Shown here: positions 45,827 to 54,324 of the stretch, in pieces
Position numbering within the stretch: position 1 is the stretch's first letter
Layout: the number at the start of each line of letters is the position of its first letter
Assembly (NCBI RefSeq): GCF_015206815.1
Contig: NZ_JADEXZ010000007.1
Span: forward strand, 1 to 64,000
Direction of reading: 5' to 3'
Source: Fortiea sp. LEGE XX443
GTDB taxonomy: Bacteria; Cyanobacteriota; Cyanobacteriia; Cyanobacteriales; Nostocaceae
DNA: 64,000 nucleotides
Position numbers and translations under genes: made by a program
The notes under the pieces: model-generated
Seen by the model: only the letters and a program-made list of their open reading frames with translations
The model's database searches: none
Told to the model about the DNA's origin: nothing

Positions 45827-46202
45827 TACAAATATTTTAGTGCGCTATTTGACCAAAGATGATGAACAGCAGTGGCGACAAGCTGCTGAAATTATCGAAG
45901 GAGGAGAGCAATGTTTTGTAGCTAACATAGTTCTTTGTGAATTGGTTTGGGTTTTACGAGGAAAGCCTTATCAATTTAGTAGAGAAGAAATTAGTAACAC
46001 TATTGCTTTGATGCTGCAATGTTCAACTTTTGAGATGGAAAATCGCTCTGTAACTTATCGAGCATTACAACAGTTAAAGCAGGGAAAAGCAGATTTTTCT
46101 GATTATTTAATTGGTGCAGTTGCTCAAAATTTTGGTTGTATTTCTACAGCAACTTTTGACAAAAAGTTGAAAAACGAAAACGGATTTAATTTATTTGAAT
46201 AA
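45807..46202 (+). CDS. VapC-like PIN-domain toxin
   Basis: The 131-aa protein starts at a GTG (reading VQVIAVDTNILVRYLTKDD), with the PIN-domain Asp in DTN, a Glu in CELVWVL near 45, and Asp residues in KADFSDYLIGAVAQNFGC and TFDKKL near 95-115 forming the RNase metal site. All four acidic positions appear intact, so it may be active. It is coupled to the upstream antitoxin by an overlap. Confidence 0.9.
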   Translation: MQVIAVDTNILVRYLTKDDEQQWRQAAEIIEGGEQCFVANIVLCELVWVLRGKPYQFSREEISNTIALMLQCSTFEMENRSVTYRALQQLKQGKADFSDYLIGAVAQNFGCISTATFDKKLKNENGFNLFE

Positions 46203-46268
46203 TCCTAATTTTGTAACAGGCGATGTCTGATATCAAGCCGTAAGCCTCTACTCACATCATGCTAGATT

Positions 46269-46487
46269 TTAAGTTGAGCGAATGGTTATTAACTTGGATG
46301 CTCGAACTTGAAGATTACCAGAGTTAATCAGAGCTTGAACAGTTTGGCTAGATGGATCTGATTTAGCTTTGATTTCATCCGCAACAGATTGAGGAATGTA
46401 GAAATCATCAGAAGATTCAAAAAACTGATTCAAATAGTTCAACTTTGACAAGAAAATCAGAGGCGATGAATTAATAATAATCTGCAT
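46269..46487 (-). pseudogene. Truncated PIN-domain toxin (DUF3368-like)
   Basis: The 72-aa frame MQIIINSSPLIFLSKLNYLN continues with FYIPQSVADEIKAKSDPSSQ and stops after LITIRST. It matches only the N-terminal part of PIN toxins that partner UPF0175 antitoxins, normally about 150-160 aa. The C-terminal acidic residues are missing, so it is almost certainly inactive. It follows the antitoxin-like gene by 4 bases. Confidence 0.6.
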
Positions 46488-46491
46488 TCAT

Positions 46492-46728
46492 TCACCAGCT
46501 TTTTTCTAAAGCAACATCTTCTTCACAGAGATACGAAAACTCAATACCCATCAGGTCTAGAATTTTAAGTAATTCTGCTGGTTCTAGCTGCATGACTTCC
46601 GCAGCTTTTTTCAGGCTAATTACTTTAGCAAGTAAAGCACCGAGTAAAAAAAGAAAGTTTTCTTTTTGTTCGATATTCTGAAATAATTGAATTTCGGAGG
46701 CGATCGCTTGAGTCAGTTCTTTATTCAT
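46492..46728 (-). CDS. UPF0175-like small antitoxin
   Basis: The 78-aa protein (LTQAIASEIQLFQNIEQKEN, then LLGALLAKVISLKKAAEVMQ and LEPAELLKILDLMGIEFSYL) has the helix-turn-helix-like pattern of UPF0175 proteins, which pair with DUF3368 PIN toxins. The antitoxin looks complete while its toxin (46269) is truncated, so this is a decayed module. The gene may still be expressed. Confidence 0.65.
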   Translation of the reverse strand: MNKELTQAIASEIQLFQNIEQKENFLFLLGALLAKVISLKKAAEVMQLEPAELLKILDLMGIEFSYLCEEDVALEKSW

Positions 46729-46827
46729 CGGTAAGTTTTCATTAATTCATTGTTGGTCTGCTCATTCTACAATTAAACTGTAGCTTAGACGCTTGCAGCT
46801 TATCGTCAGACATTGCCTTCACAACAA

Positions 46828-47010
46828 CATCATTCCACCTCAGAACATGAAACTTCGAGTAAAAAGGTAGAGCGATCGCCCCCATAACACCATCATTCCA
46901 CCTCAGAACAAGAACATTCTCGTTTAGAACAGGAACGTTCTTGTTCAGAACACGGAACTTTGAGTTGTGAACACGAAACTTTGAGTTCAGAACACGGAAC
47001 TTGGAGATAA
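46828..47010. repeat. Degenerate array of about 21-bp units
   Basis: CATCATTCCACCTCAGAACA occurs at 46828-46847 and again at 46891-46910. The second copy leads into units such as AGAACACGGAACTTTGAGTT, AGAACAGGAACGTTCTTGTT and AGAACACGGAACTTGGAGAT, roughly 21 bp each with a GAACxxGxACTTTGAG core. It lies between the decayed toxin-antitoxin pair and the 3' end of the STAND gene. No protein is encoded. Confidence 0.7.
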
Positions 47011-47042
47011 AAGCTTGATTGATGATGTTGTGAACTTGAATT

Positions 47043-49580
47043 TTACTGTTGTGAGTTGAGGCGATGCCGCAAATATGCTAAATTTTCACGCACAGTCATA
47101 GTATGAGGATAATTCGCTCCTAACTGTCGCTCCAAAATATCTAAAGCTTGAGAGGACAGAAATTCGGCTTCGCTGTATTTTCCTTGGGAGTGGTAGAGTA
47201 GTGCGAGGTTGTGGAGGCTTTTTGCAAAATTGGGGTGTCTTTTTCCTAGAAAGCGCTCATCTAGTTCTAAAGCGCGCAGAAATAAAGGTTCGGCTTCACT
47301 GTATCTACCCTGGGATTCGTATAGTACAGCTAGATTAGTAAGGCTATCAGCAAGGAGAGGATGCTCTTTTCCTAATAGTTTTTCTTTGAGTTCCAATGCT
47401 TGTTTGTACAGAGTTTCTGCTTCGTTGTATTTACCTTGGGATCTGTAGAGTAATGCTAGGTTGTTGAGGGTTTTTGCAAAATTAGGATGTTCTTCTCCTA
47501 AAAAGCATTGATCTAGTTCTAAAACTTTCAGAAACAGAGGTTCTGCTTCTTCATATCGTCCTTGAAAGCGATAGAGTAATGCCAGGTTGTTCAGTACATT
47601 AGCAAGATCAGGATGTTGTTCTCCTGGTATTTTACGTAAGATTGCCAAAGCTTCTTGATATAGCGGTTCTGCTTTATTGTAAATTGTTTGTTCTCTGTAG
47701 AGTTCTGCTAAACCTTTGAGGCTATTGGCAACGGAGGGATGTTCTTCTCCCAAGAGTTTGCGCTGCAATGCCAAAGCTTGGATAAACAAGAATTCGGCTT
47801 TGCTGTATCTGCCTTGGGAACTGTATAGTCGTGCTAGGTTATTCAGGCTTTGTGCAAAATCGGGATGTTCTTTTCCCAAGAGTTTTTTACTAGCTCTTAG
47901 ACACTGCTGATACCAAGGTTTAGCCTGATCATATAATCCTTGATGATAGTAAAATTGAGCGATGCCACAAAATAAGGAAAGTAAATCATCATTGCTAACA
48001 TACGCAAGGAGATGGTTAGCTACTTCTGCTAAATGAGGTATGGCAGGGGATATGTCCTTAATTTGCTGAAGTGTGGGAATGTTGGGAATATATTGAGCAA
48101 CTGCTACCACTACGCTGCAAACAGAACGCTTAAATTCCTCTTTCTGCTCTAAACCTGTCAGCTTATCTTTGAAAAACTCCCGCAATAGTGGATGTAGTTG
48201 ATAAATTCCCTCACCTTTGAACTGAAGTAAATTTAACTGTAACAACTCACGTCTAGCTTTTTTCCAATCTTGAGCCTCATCATTTATTGTTATACCCTCC
48301 ACCAACTCCCAAGGAATCGGAGCTTGAGCAAATAAACTCAGAAGACAGCCTAAAAGTTTGGCTTCTTCTTGCAACCGTTCCCAACTCAATTCAAAAGCAG
48401 CAGCAACACCTAATTGAGCAGTCATTTCTGCTTGAGCTTCATCTAAAGCCGGATTCTTTAAACGCTCCTTTTCCAAGTCTTTCAGAATTTCTGCTAGGGA
48501 TAACTCCTCGTCACCCCATAAATAACGCCCGACTAATTCTAAACCTAACGGCAAATATCCCAACTGCTTACAAAGTCTTCTAGCAATTAACGGTTCACGT
48601 AGCAGTCGTTCCCTACCAATTATCGATTCTAATAACTGCATCGCCGACAGTGGTGTCAGCATATCTAAATCTAATCGCACTATTGGCGGCTGTAATTTTT
48701 CCCGTGTGGTAATTAACTGCTTAAACCGAGCCGGAACAGACTCTAAATAACACCTGACTTCTTCTCTATAGTTAGTGACGTTATCAATTACTAGTAAAAC
48801 CTCACCCTCATGCCATCTTGTCAGACAGAATTGCACTCTTCCCACTAAATCTAAATCATCTGGGATGTTCAATTGCAGTTTATTAACGGCGAACTGCACC
48901 AGTTGTAACCCGACATCCTGTAATGCAGACAACCAGCAGATTCCGCCTTGATAAGTGACGCGGTGCGAATTGGCATATTGCAAAGCTAGTTCTGTTTTCC
49001 CAATTCCACCCATCCCCGCAATAGCAGCAATAGCTACCTGTTGATTTTCCCGCAACAAACGATGGAGGTTTTGCAATTCCGTTTCTCGTCCAACAAACTC
49101 CACCACGCCACTAAAGGGAATATTCTCGTAGCGGGTAGGCGTAGGTTGAGCTTTTCTACCTTCCGCACGTTGCACACCAAGCTTTACTTCTCGTCGGCTT
49201 TGCCATTCTGCATCAAATTTCTGCAAATTCCCGTCTTTGTCGCCTTTGTTATGCCAAAGTTTCAGCCGAAAATACCATTCGTCCGAACCTCGCTTTTGTA
49301 CGCGCAAATCTTCAAGAATACCTAAAAAATCTTTCAGTGCATTTAGTGAGTCTCGGACTTGTTCTTTGTTTAAATCGCTAAGTTCCGCCAAGACTCTTAG
49401 CTGTGTCCTCACTATTACTTGCTGCGAGGTTTCCCAATTGTGGGCAATTTTATAAAGTTCACCATCTTCTAACTCATCATTAGCATAAGCCAAAAACCTT
49501 TCTAAAAGTTTCCTTACCCGCGCTTCGACTTCATCACCATAGCTAATATGCTTCTTTTTTTTGTCCTTAGCAGCATCCAT
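47043..49580 (-). CDS. STAND-class NB-ARC/TPR protein
   Basis: The 845-aa protein has an unrecognised N-terminal helical module (about 15-130; EVEARVRKLLERFLAYANDE), then an NB-ARC ATPase: Walker A GMGGIGKTE at about 189-197, Walker B LLVIDN at about 262-267, sensor LITTRE at about 289-294 and GLPL-like GYLPLGLEL at about 341-349. From about 540 on, roughly seven 42-residue TPR repeats of the kinesin light-chain type follow (HPDFAQSLNNLARLYSSQGR and similar). This is the switch layout of animal and plant NLR-like sensors and of bacterial anti-phage or signalling STAND proteins. The effector, if any, is unclear: no protease or nuclease domain is visible at the N-terminus. Confidence 0.9.
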   Translation of the reverse strand: MDAAKDKKKKHISYGDEVEARVRKLLERFLAYANDELEDGELYKIAHNWETSQQVIVRTQLRVLAELSDLNKEQVRDSLNALKDFLGILEDLRVQKRGSDEWYFRLKLWHNKGDKDGNLQKFDAEWQSRREVKLGVQRAEGRKAQPTPTRYENIPFSGVVEFVGRETELQNLHRLLRENQQVAIAAIAGMGGIGKTELALQYANSHRVTYQGGICWLSALQDVGLQLVQFAVNKLQLNIPDDLDLVGRVQFCLTRWHEGEVLLVIDNVTNYREEVRCYLESVPARFKQLITTREKLQPPIVRLDLDMLTPLSAMQLLESIIGRERLLREPLIARRLCKQLGYLPLGLELVGRYLWGDEELSLAEILKDLEKERLKNPALDEAQAEMTAQLGVAAAFELSWERLQEEAKLLGCLLSLFAQAPIPWELVEGITINDEAQDWKKARRELLQLNLLQFKGEGIYQLHPLLREFFKDKLTGLEQKEEFKRSVCSVVVAVAQYIPNIPTLQQIKDISPAIPHLAEVANHLLAYVSNDDLLSLFCGIAQFYYHQGLYDQAKPWYQQCLRASKKLLGKEHPDFAQSLNNLARLYSSQGRYSKAEFLFIQALALQRKLLGEEHPSVANSLKGLAELYREQTIYNKAEPLYQEALAILRKIPGEQHPDLANVLNNLALLYRFQGRYEEAEPLFLKVLELDQCFLGEEHPNFAKTLNNLALLYRSQGKYNEAETLYKQALELKEKLLGKEHPLLADSLTNLAVLYESQGRYSEAEPLFLRALELDERFLGKRHPNFAKSLHNLALLYHSQGKYSEAEFLSSQALDILERQLGANYPHTMTVRENLAYLRHRLNSQQ

Positions 49581-49750
49581 CTGTGACTCTTGCCCAAATT
49601 TGCGACAAAGTTTCGGGATTCCCTAAACTTAATCTAGCATCCCCAAACTCAAATCTCCGCATATTCACGCATCACAGCTAACAGACTACCGCTTTTGCTT
49701 CCTCGTACTACCCCAAATTTACCGTTACATCAGCGTTCAAGGTAAAGCGA

Positions 49751-49876
49751 ATGAAAGCTAAGAAGCTGATGGCGGTTGTGTTCTTCCTTATTCCCCTAAT
49801 TGCTGACTGGTTCATCCCCGGTTCAGGACTGGTAATTGAGCTAACATTCCTCATTTGGGAATTGTTGCAACCATAA
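49751..49876 (+). CDS. 41-aa membrane protein
   Basis: The frame encodes MKAKKLMAVVFFLIPLIADW, then FIPGSGLVIELTFLIWELLQ and P, before TAA. One or two short hydrophobic helices flank an IPG turn, and the N-terminus is basic. CAAGGTAAAGCG precedes the ATG. The composition looks like genuine coding sequence. Function unknown; too short for common gene finders. Confidence 0.55.
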   Translation: MKAKKLMAVVFFLIPLIADWFIPGSGLVIELTFLIWELLQP

Positions 49877-49975
49877 TAAAATGATTTGAAGCGATCGCTC
49901 GTGTAAACTGTTAATTGAAAGCCTATCTACGCAAGCCTCAGCATTTTTTGCTTGGAGGTAACTTCAATTTAAAAG

Positions 49976-50059
49976 TGGGCAGGAGGAGAATCGAACTCCT
50001 ATGACCGCAAGGTCGCCACATTTTGAGTGTGGTGCGTCTACCAGTTTCGCCACCCGCCC
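49976..50059 (-). tRNA. tRNA-Leu (anticodon CAA)
   Basis: The minus strand folds to a class II tRNA of 84 nt. Acceptor GGGCGGG pairs with CCTGCCC, the D-arm contains GGCGAAACTGGTAGACGC, the anticodon stem is CCACA/TGTGG with loop CTCAAAA giving CAA, the long variable arm is GACCTTGCGGTC, and the T-arm is AGGAGTTCGATTCTCCT. The CCA tail is not encoded. CAA reads the UUG leucine codon. Confidence 0.93.
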
Positions 50060-50295
50060 TTGGGTGCAACTTTCCTACTATAACCTATTTAGTGAATTTA
50101 CGGCAAGTGATTTTGGTGGTTTGATAGCTAAATTTTTTCATGGTTTCTGAGCCAGAAGCTGATAAGCTAGTCGTCATTTAAATTGCACAATTTTCATAAT
50201 AGTAAAAGCTGCAAACCCTCTCCCTTGCTCCCTGCTCCCTGCCCCCTTGCGGTCTTAATGTGCTTTCTTATATGCTTAACAGCTTACTGAGGCTT

Positions 50296-51396
50296 TTAGT
50301 GTTTGACAGTAATTAAACTAGGGTCAATATCTTGTATTTGTGTACAGCCACTGAGAGCCATTGCCACACTTAACTCATCTTCTAAAAGCGAGATGATATG
50401 AGATACACCAGATTGTCCTGCTACCGCCAATCCCCATAATACAGGTCGACCAATGAAGACTGCTTTTGCACCAATGGCCAAGGCTTTGAGGATGTCTGTC
50501 CCTCGGCGGATACCTCCATCTAACAGAACTTCTGCTTGATTATCTACGGCTGCAACTATCTCGGCTAGTGCATCTAAAGAGGCGATCGCCCCATCTAGTT
50601 GTCTGCCACCATGATTGGAAACTACAATTGCTTTGGCTCCATACTCAACCGCCCGTACAGCATCATCACTCCGCAAAATGCCTTTGACTACCAAAGGTAG
50701 TGGAGATAATGACTGCAACCATTCCAAGTCGCGCCAAGTAACTTCTGGGTTTAATTGCTGGGCAAAATAGACAAATAATCCCGATTCTCCTGGTTCTTTG
50801 GGAATATTCAAGCCTGAGATAGTTGCAATATTCGCCAAATGTAAGCCCGGTGGTAAAGTAAATTCGTTACGCAAATCTCGCTCTCGTCGTCCCAAAATAG
50901 GCGCATCTACCGTCAGACAAAGAGCTTGATAACCAGCGGCGTAAGCTCTTTCTACTAGAGTTTGAGTCAACCCCCGGTCTTTGTGGATGTAAAGCTGGAA
51001 CCATTGTAAGGCATTATGTTTGTAACCTACCGCAGCGACTTCTTCGAGGCTTTTTGTTGCCATTGTACTCAACACCATACCCACGCCTGCGGTTGCGGCT
51101 GCTAAGGCTGTAGCCATTTCTCCTTCTGGATGGGCTAGACACTGGAAAGCCATCGGTGCAATTAATAACGGTAGTTGCAGAGGCTGTCCTAAAATAGAGG
51201 TATTTAATTTGCGATCGCTCACATCTACAAGCATCCGGGGGCGCAATTTAATCCGCTCAAAAGCAGCACGGTTATCTCGCAAGGTGATTTCATCCCAAGC
51301 ACCGCTACAGTAATAATCAAAAGCCATCTGTGATAAATACTGTTTGGCTAACTGCTCGTACTCCCAGAGATTAATTGGCTGAGATACATCTGTCAT
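50296..51396 (-). CDS. FMN-dependent alpha-hydroxyacid oxidase (lactate/glycolate oxidase type)
   Basis: The 366-aa enzyme oxidises an alpha-hydroxy acid to a keto acid with FMN. It has the family blocks RPRMLVDVS, PLLIAPMAFQCLAHPEGE, VKGILRSDDAVRAVEYGAKA, VSNHGGRQLDGAIASLDALA with the active-site His and Arg, and the FMN-binding DGGIRRGTDILKALAIGAKA. In filamentous cyanobacteria such proteins act on L-lactate or glycolate; which applies here is not settled by sequence. Single gene. Confidence 0.9.
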   Translation of the reverse strand: MTDVSQPINLWEYEQLAKQYLSQMAFDYYCSGAWDEITLRDNRAAFERIKLRPRMLVDVSDRKLNTSILGQPLQLPLLIAPMAFQCLAHPEGEMATALAAATAGVGMVLSTMATKSLEEVAAVGYKHNALQWFQLYIHKDRGLTQTLVERAYAAGYQALCLTVDAPILGRRERDLRNEFTLPPGLHLANIATISGLNIPKEPGESGLFVYFAQQLNPEVTWRDLEWLQSLSPLPLVVKGILRSDDAVRAVEYGAKAIVVSNHGGRQLDGAIASLDALAEIVAAVDNQAEVLLDGGIRRGTDILKALAIGAKAVFIGRPVLWGLAVAGQSGVSHIISLLEDELSVAMALSGCTQIQDIDPSLITVKH

Positions 51397-51461
51397 AGTG
51401 TGGAATGAAACCGCTGCTCTAATTAAAGTTGTTGACTATTTTATTGCTAAATGAGTAACTC

Positions 51462-52163
51462 TTACGGCTGGATTCCTAAGCGAATTGCTACTTGCTTAGA
51501 TTCTGCCAAGGTTGCTGCTAAAATTTCTGCCCCTGCAAGTTTGACAAATTTTGTTACTTTACCTGCTGTTTCAGGAGAGCCAGCATTAAATGGTGGTTCG
51601 GGATTATACTCTAAAATCAATTGGATGAATTTTGCTGTGTTTTCATCACAGAGTTTCGCTACAACTACGAGTCCGAAGTCAATACCTGCGGTAACACCAC
51701 CGCCTGTAATTCGATTTCCATCAATGACAACACGTTCATGACTAACGGCGATTCCCATATCAGCAAGACAATCTCGAAACATCCAGTGACAGCTGGCTTC
51801 GTAGCCCGTAAGTAACCCCGCCGCTGCTAGAATTAACGATCCTGTACAGACTGAGGTAATGTATTGGGCATTTTTTGCCTGCTGGTTGAGAAACGTCAGT
51901 ACTTCCACATCACGCATAATTTCAATTGTCCCCATTCCCCCACCGGGAACACAGATCACATCTAGCTGTGGACAATCAGCAAACGTAGTTGTGGGATGAA
52001 GAATTAAACCGCCTGCATCTTTGACAGGTGCTAAATTTTTCCAAATCAAATGCACACAAGCAGCAGGCAACATAGAGAACACCTGATAAGGGCCAGTCAC
52101 ATCTAATTGAGTAAAGTCTGGGTAGATCAATAACCCGATGTTGTATGGAGTTGAGTTAGTCAT
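51462..52163 (-). CDS. DJ-1/PfpI family protein (isocyanide hydratase-like)
   Basis: The ATG at 52163 (MTNSTPYNIGLLIYPDFTQL) is preferred to 52211; product 233 aa. It contains VTGPYQVFSML, the nucleophile-elbow Cys in SVCTGSLILAAAGLLTG near 103 and GGGVTAGIDFGLVVVAKL, features of the GlxA/isonitrile hydratase branch. The nearby remnant AraC regulator (52251) suggests an original regulator-target pair. The reaction is uncertain. Confidence 0.88.
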   Translation of the reverse strand: MTNSTPYNIGLLIYPDFTQLDVTGPYQVFSMLPAACVHLIWKNLAPVKDAGGLILHPTTTFADCPQLDVICVPGGGMGTIEIMRDVEVLTFLNQQAKNAQYITSVCTGSLILAAAGLLTGYEASCHWMFRDCLADMGIAVSHERVVIDGNRITGGGVTAGIDFGLVVVAKLCDENTAKFIQLILEYNPEPPFNAGSPETAGKVTKFVKLAGAEILAATLAESKQVAIRLGIQP

Positions 52164-52250
52164 AGTTACTTTGTTGCTACTAGGTTTACTGTAGGCATAC
52201 ATCAAAGTCACTATCTTGTAAATTATTGAGATTTTTTCGGTAGCTTCTTG

Positions 52251-53270
52251 CTATTGCGATCGCATAGCTTTTGGAGTCAGCCCAACTATACGTTTAAAAT
52301 GTTTAGTCAAATGGCTTTGATCTGTAAAACCACACTCTAAGGCAACTTCAGCAATGCTTAATTTTCGGTTTTTCAACAGAATTTTGGCTCTTTCTATTCG
52401 CTGTTGAATCAAATATTGATGAGGAGTTGTGCCAATTGATTGTTTGAATAGGCGGCAAAAATAGTAATGACTAACTCCTAAAAGTTCGGCAATATCTGTT
52501 AACTTGATATCTTGGTCAAGATGTGAATTGATATAGTCAACGGCTAGTTGTAGCTTGTTTTTGGCCAGACCATCGCCGTAAGTTCTAATTACTAGCTTAC
52601 GTGTGGCATAAGCTTGGAGTAGACGAACTAACAGCATTGTTGCGGCTGATTCACCAAACAGGGCACTAGGCAAACATTCGGTTTCAATCGCTGCTTTTAG
52701 TGCTGCGGCTGTGTGCTGTATAACAGGGTCAGTAATAGAAAATTGCGGAATTAGTTCAACAGCATTTCCTTTGGCTGATTCATAAACTAAGTAGAAAGGT
52801 GCAAATAAACCGAACTATGTAACGGAAAGTAAAGTAGCTTGAAAACCTCTTCCGTTCTGCCTTCTGCCTTCTGCCTCCTGCCTTGTCATAACGACAATTT
52901 TTAACACCGATCTACTTACTTTTTCCATGAACTGAGGACAAAGGGTAACTATCAAGAATTCTCCCTCTCTGTCCCAGCGTAGCCACTAGCTAACGTTAGC
53001 AGGTGTTAATTGAATTACACCATTGTCTACTAGCTGAGTTCTTGATTTACCATCTTTTCGGACTTTTAATTGGAATTGATTGTAAGCGATCGCTAGGACA
53101 TGATGAGTCAAATAGTGTTCAGTTGTGGAGTGAGCAGGATGGCGATAGTAAAATAACCCAACATTTGACCATCCGGTGTGTTGGCTTGAGAGGATGGGAG
53201 GAGTTGGCAAAATTTGCAGTGACTCTTCCTGCTTGATAAAATTCACTACAAGCCTTTTGCTATCGTTCAT
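52251..53270 (-). pseudogene. AraC-family regulator, disrupted by two in-frame TAG codons
   Basis: One frame of 340 codons runs from MNDSKRLVVNFIKQEESLQI at 53270 to the HTH end at 52251. It reads VIQLTPANVS, a TAG stop at 52986-52988, then WLRWDREGEFLIVTLCPQFM, a section of about 110 bp with STRR-like heptamers (GCCTTCTGCCTTCTGCC), a second TAG at 52815-52817, and then FYLVYESAKGNAVELIPQ. The C-terminal HTH (ITDPVIQHTAAALKAAIETE, ..., YINSHLDQDIKLTDIAELLG) looks complete from TTG 52673. The insertion and stops fit a pseudogene. The C-terminal part could be made alone as a free DNA-binding domain. Confidence 0.7.
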
Positions 53271-53318
53271 CTAGTAAATTATGCGATCGCATTTATTTTG
53301 TAAATTTTTTACCATTCT

Positions 53319-54251
53319 CTACAGAAATCTATTTAATAATTCTTCCCGCGAGAGTTGTAATAATAAAGGAGTAAATTCTTCTGGAGATAATGCTAATAAA
53401 GGTTCTATAATTCCTCTTAATTCTGCATCTAAATCACCAAAACGAAATCGCAATAAATTTTCTATAACTTTTCGTCTTTCTGCTTGAATGCCTTCTTGAA
53501 TGCCTTCTTGAATGCCTTCTTGAATGCCTTCTTGAATGCCTTCTTGTTTAGTTTCTGCCAATTTCTGCTCGTAAATAGGTGATAAGCGCATAATTAAATC
53601 TCTATCCTCTTCTTCTATATTTTGATTTACTTCCAAGGTCATCTTCAAACTTAATAATAAATCAATTGCTTTAGCACGTAAGGGATTATCTTGCGGAAGT
53701 GCTTCCAGTTCATCTATTGCTTGTTTCTGGACTTTGCCTTTTCCTAAAATTCTTAACCATAATGTTTCTTCAATACACGGTAATTGATGAATTGCGACGA
53801 TCGCTGTTCTTAAATAATTACCGAGGAAATTTATTCCTACTCCCCAGTTTTCTAGATTCTGGCTAGTTCTAAATCCCTCTAATATAGATTCCGAAGCTGT
53901 CGGTGATAAAATCCATAATCGCGGTAATTCAGATTCAGTAACCCGGTTGTTATCAACTTTAGACTGACGCTTAATTTCAGCAAATATATCGAATAACTTG
54001 TTTATACAACTGCGGATTTCTGCAATTGTAGCCGCATTTCTAAAGGGCTCTATTAATGCTGGTGTAGATGCAATTTTTCCTAATAATCCCAAGTCTAGTT
54101 TATCACTTGTTGATGGAGATGTAGGTGCGAAATAAACATCAATTTCTCGGATTTCCGCAGAAACTTTGCGACTAGTTTCTATTTCTCCTAATGGTTGTAA
54201 TAATTCTTTAAGATAATCTTTGGCAAATTGGTCGTAGGGGAACCTGGTCAT
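53319..54251 (-). CDS. Rpn/PD-(D/E)XK-family nuclease-like protein with variable repeat
   Basis: The 310-aa protein begins MTRFPYDQFAKDYLKELLQP, EIREIDVYFAPTS and KLDLGLLGKIAS, matching the Rpn-type transposase-derived nucleases (YhgA/DUF4351-like) common in cyanobacteria. The C-terminal part has an in-frame run of five QEGI units (12-bp repeats at about 53488-53545) followed by the FRFGDLDAELRGIIEPLLAL end typical of the family. The repeat number may vary by slippage and alter the linker length. Role unknown: proposed DNA nicking or recombination. Confidence 0.8.
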   Translation of the reverse strand: MTRFPYDQFAKDYLKELLQPLGEIETSRKVSAEIREIDVYFAPTSPSTSDKLDLGLLGKIASTPALIEPFRNAATIAEIRSCINKLFDIFAEIKRQSKVDNNRVTESELPRLWILSPTASESILEGFRTSQNLENWGVGINFLGNYLRTAIVAIHQLPCIEETLWLRILGKGKVQKQAIDELEALPQDNPLRAKAIDLLLSLKMTLEVNQNIEEEDRDLIMRLSPIYEQKLAETKQEGIQEGIQEGIQEGIQEGIQAERRKVIENLLRFRFGDLDAELRGIIEPLLALSPEEFTPLLLQLSREELLNRFL

Positions 54252-54324
54252 TAGCTCATTTTGGCACTTTACACATATCTTACATGAGGGCGATCGCCTC
54301 CGACCTACCGCAGATTATCTTGGT

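Noticed and set aside
45578-50059. A compact defence island made of toxin-antitoxin genes and the STAND protein
   Set aside because: Only one complete toxin-antitoxin pair and one stand-alone sensor are present, on opposite strands, without nucleases, integrases or other defence genes, so an island cannot be claimed.
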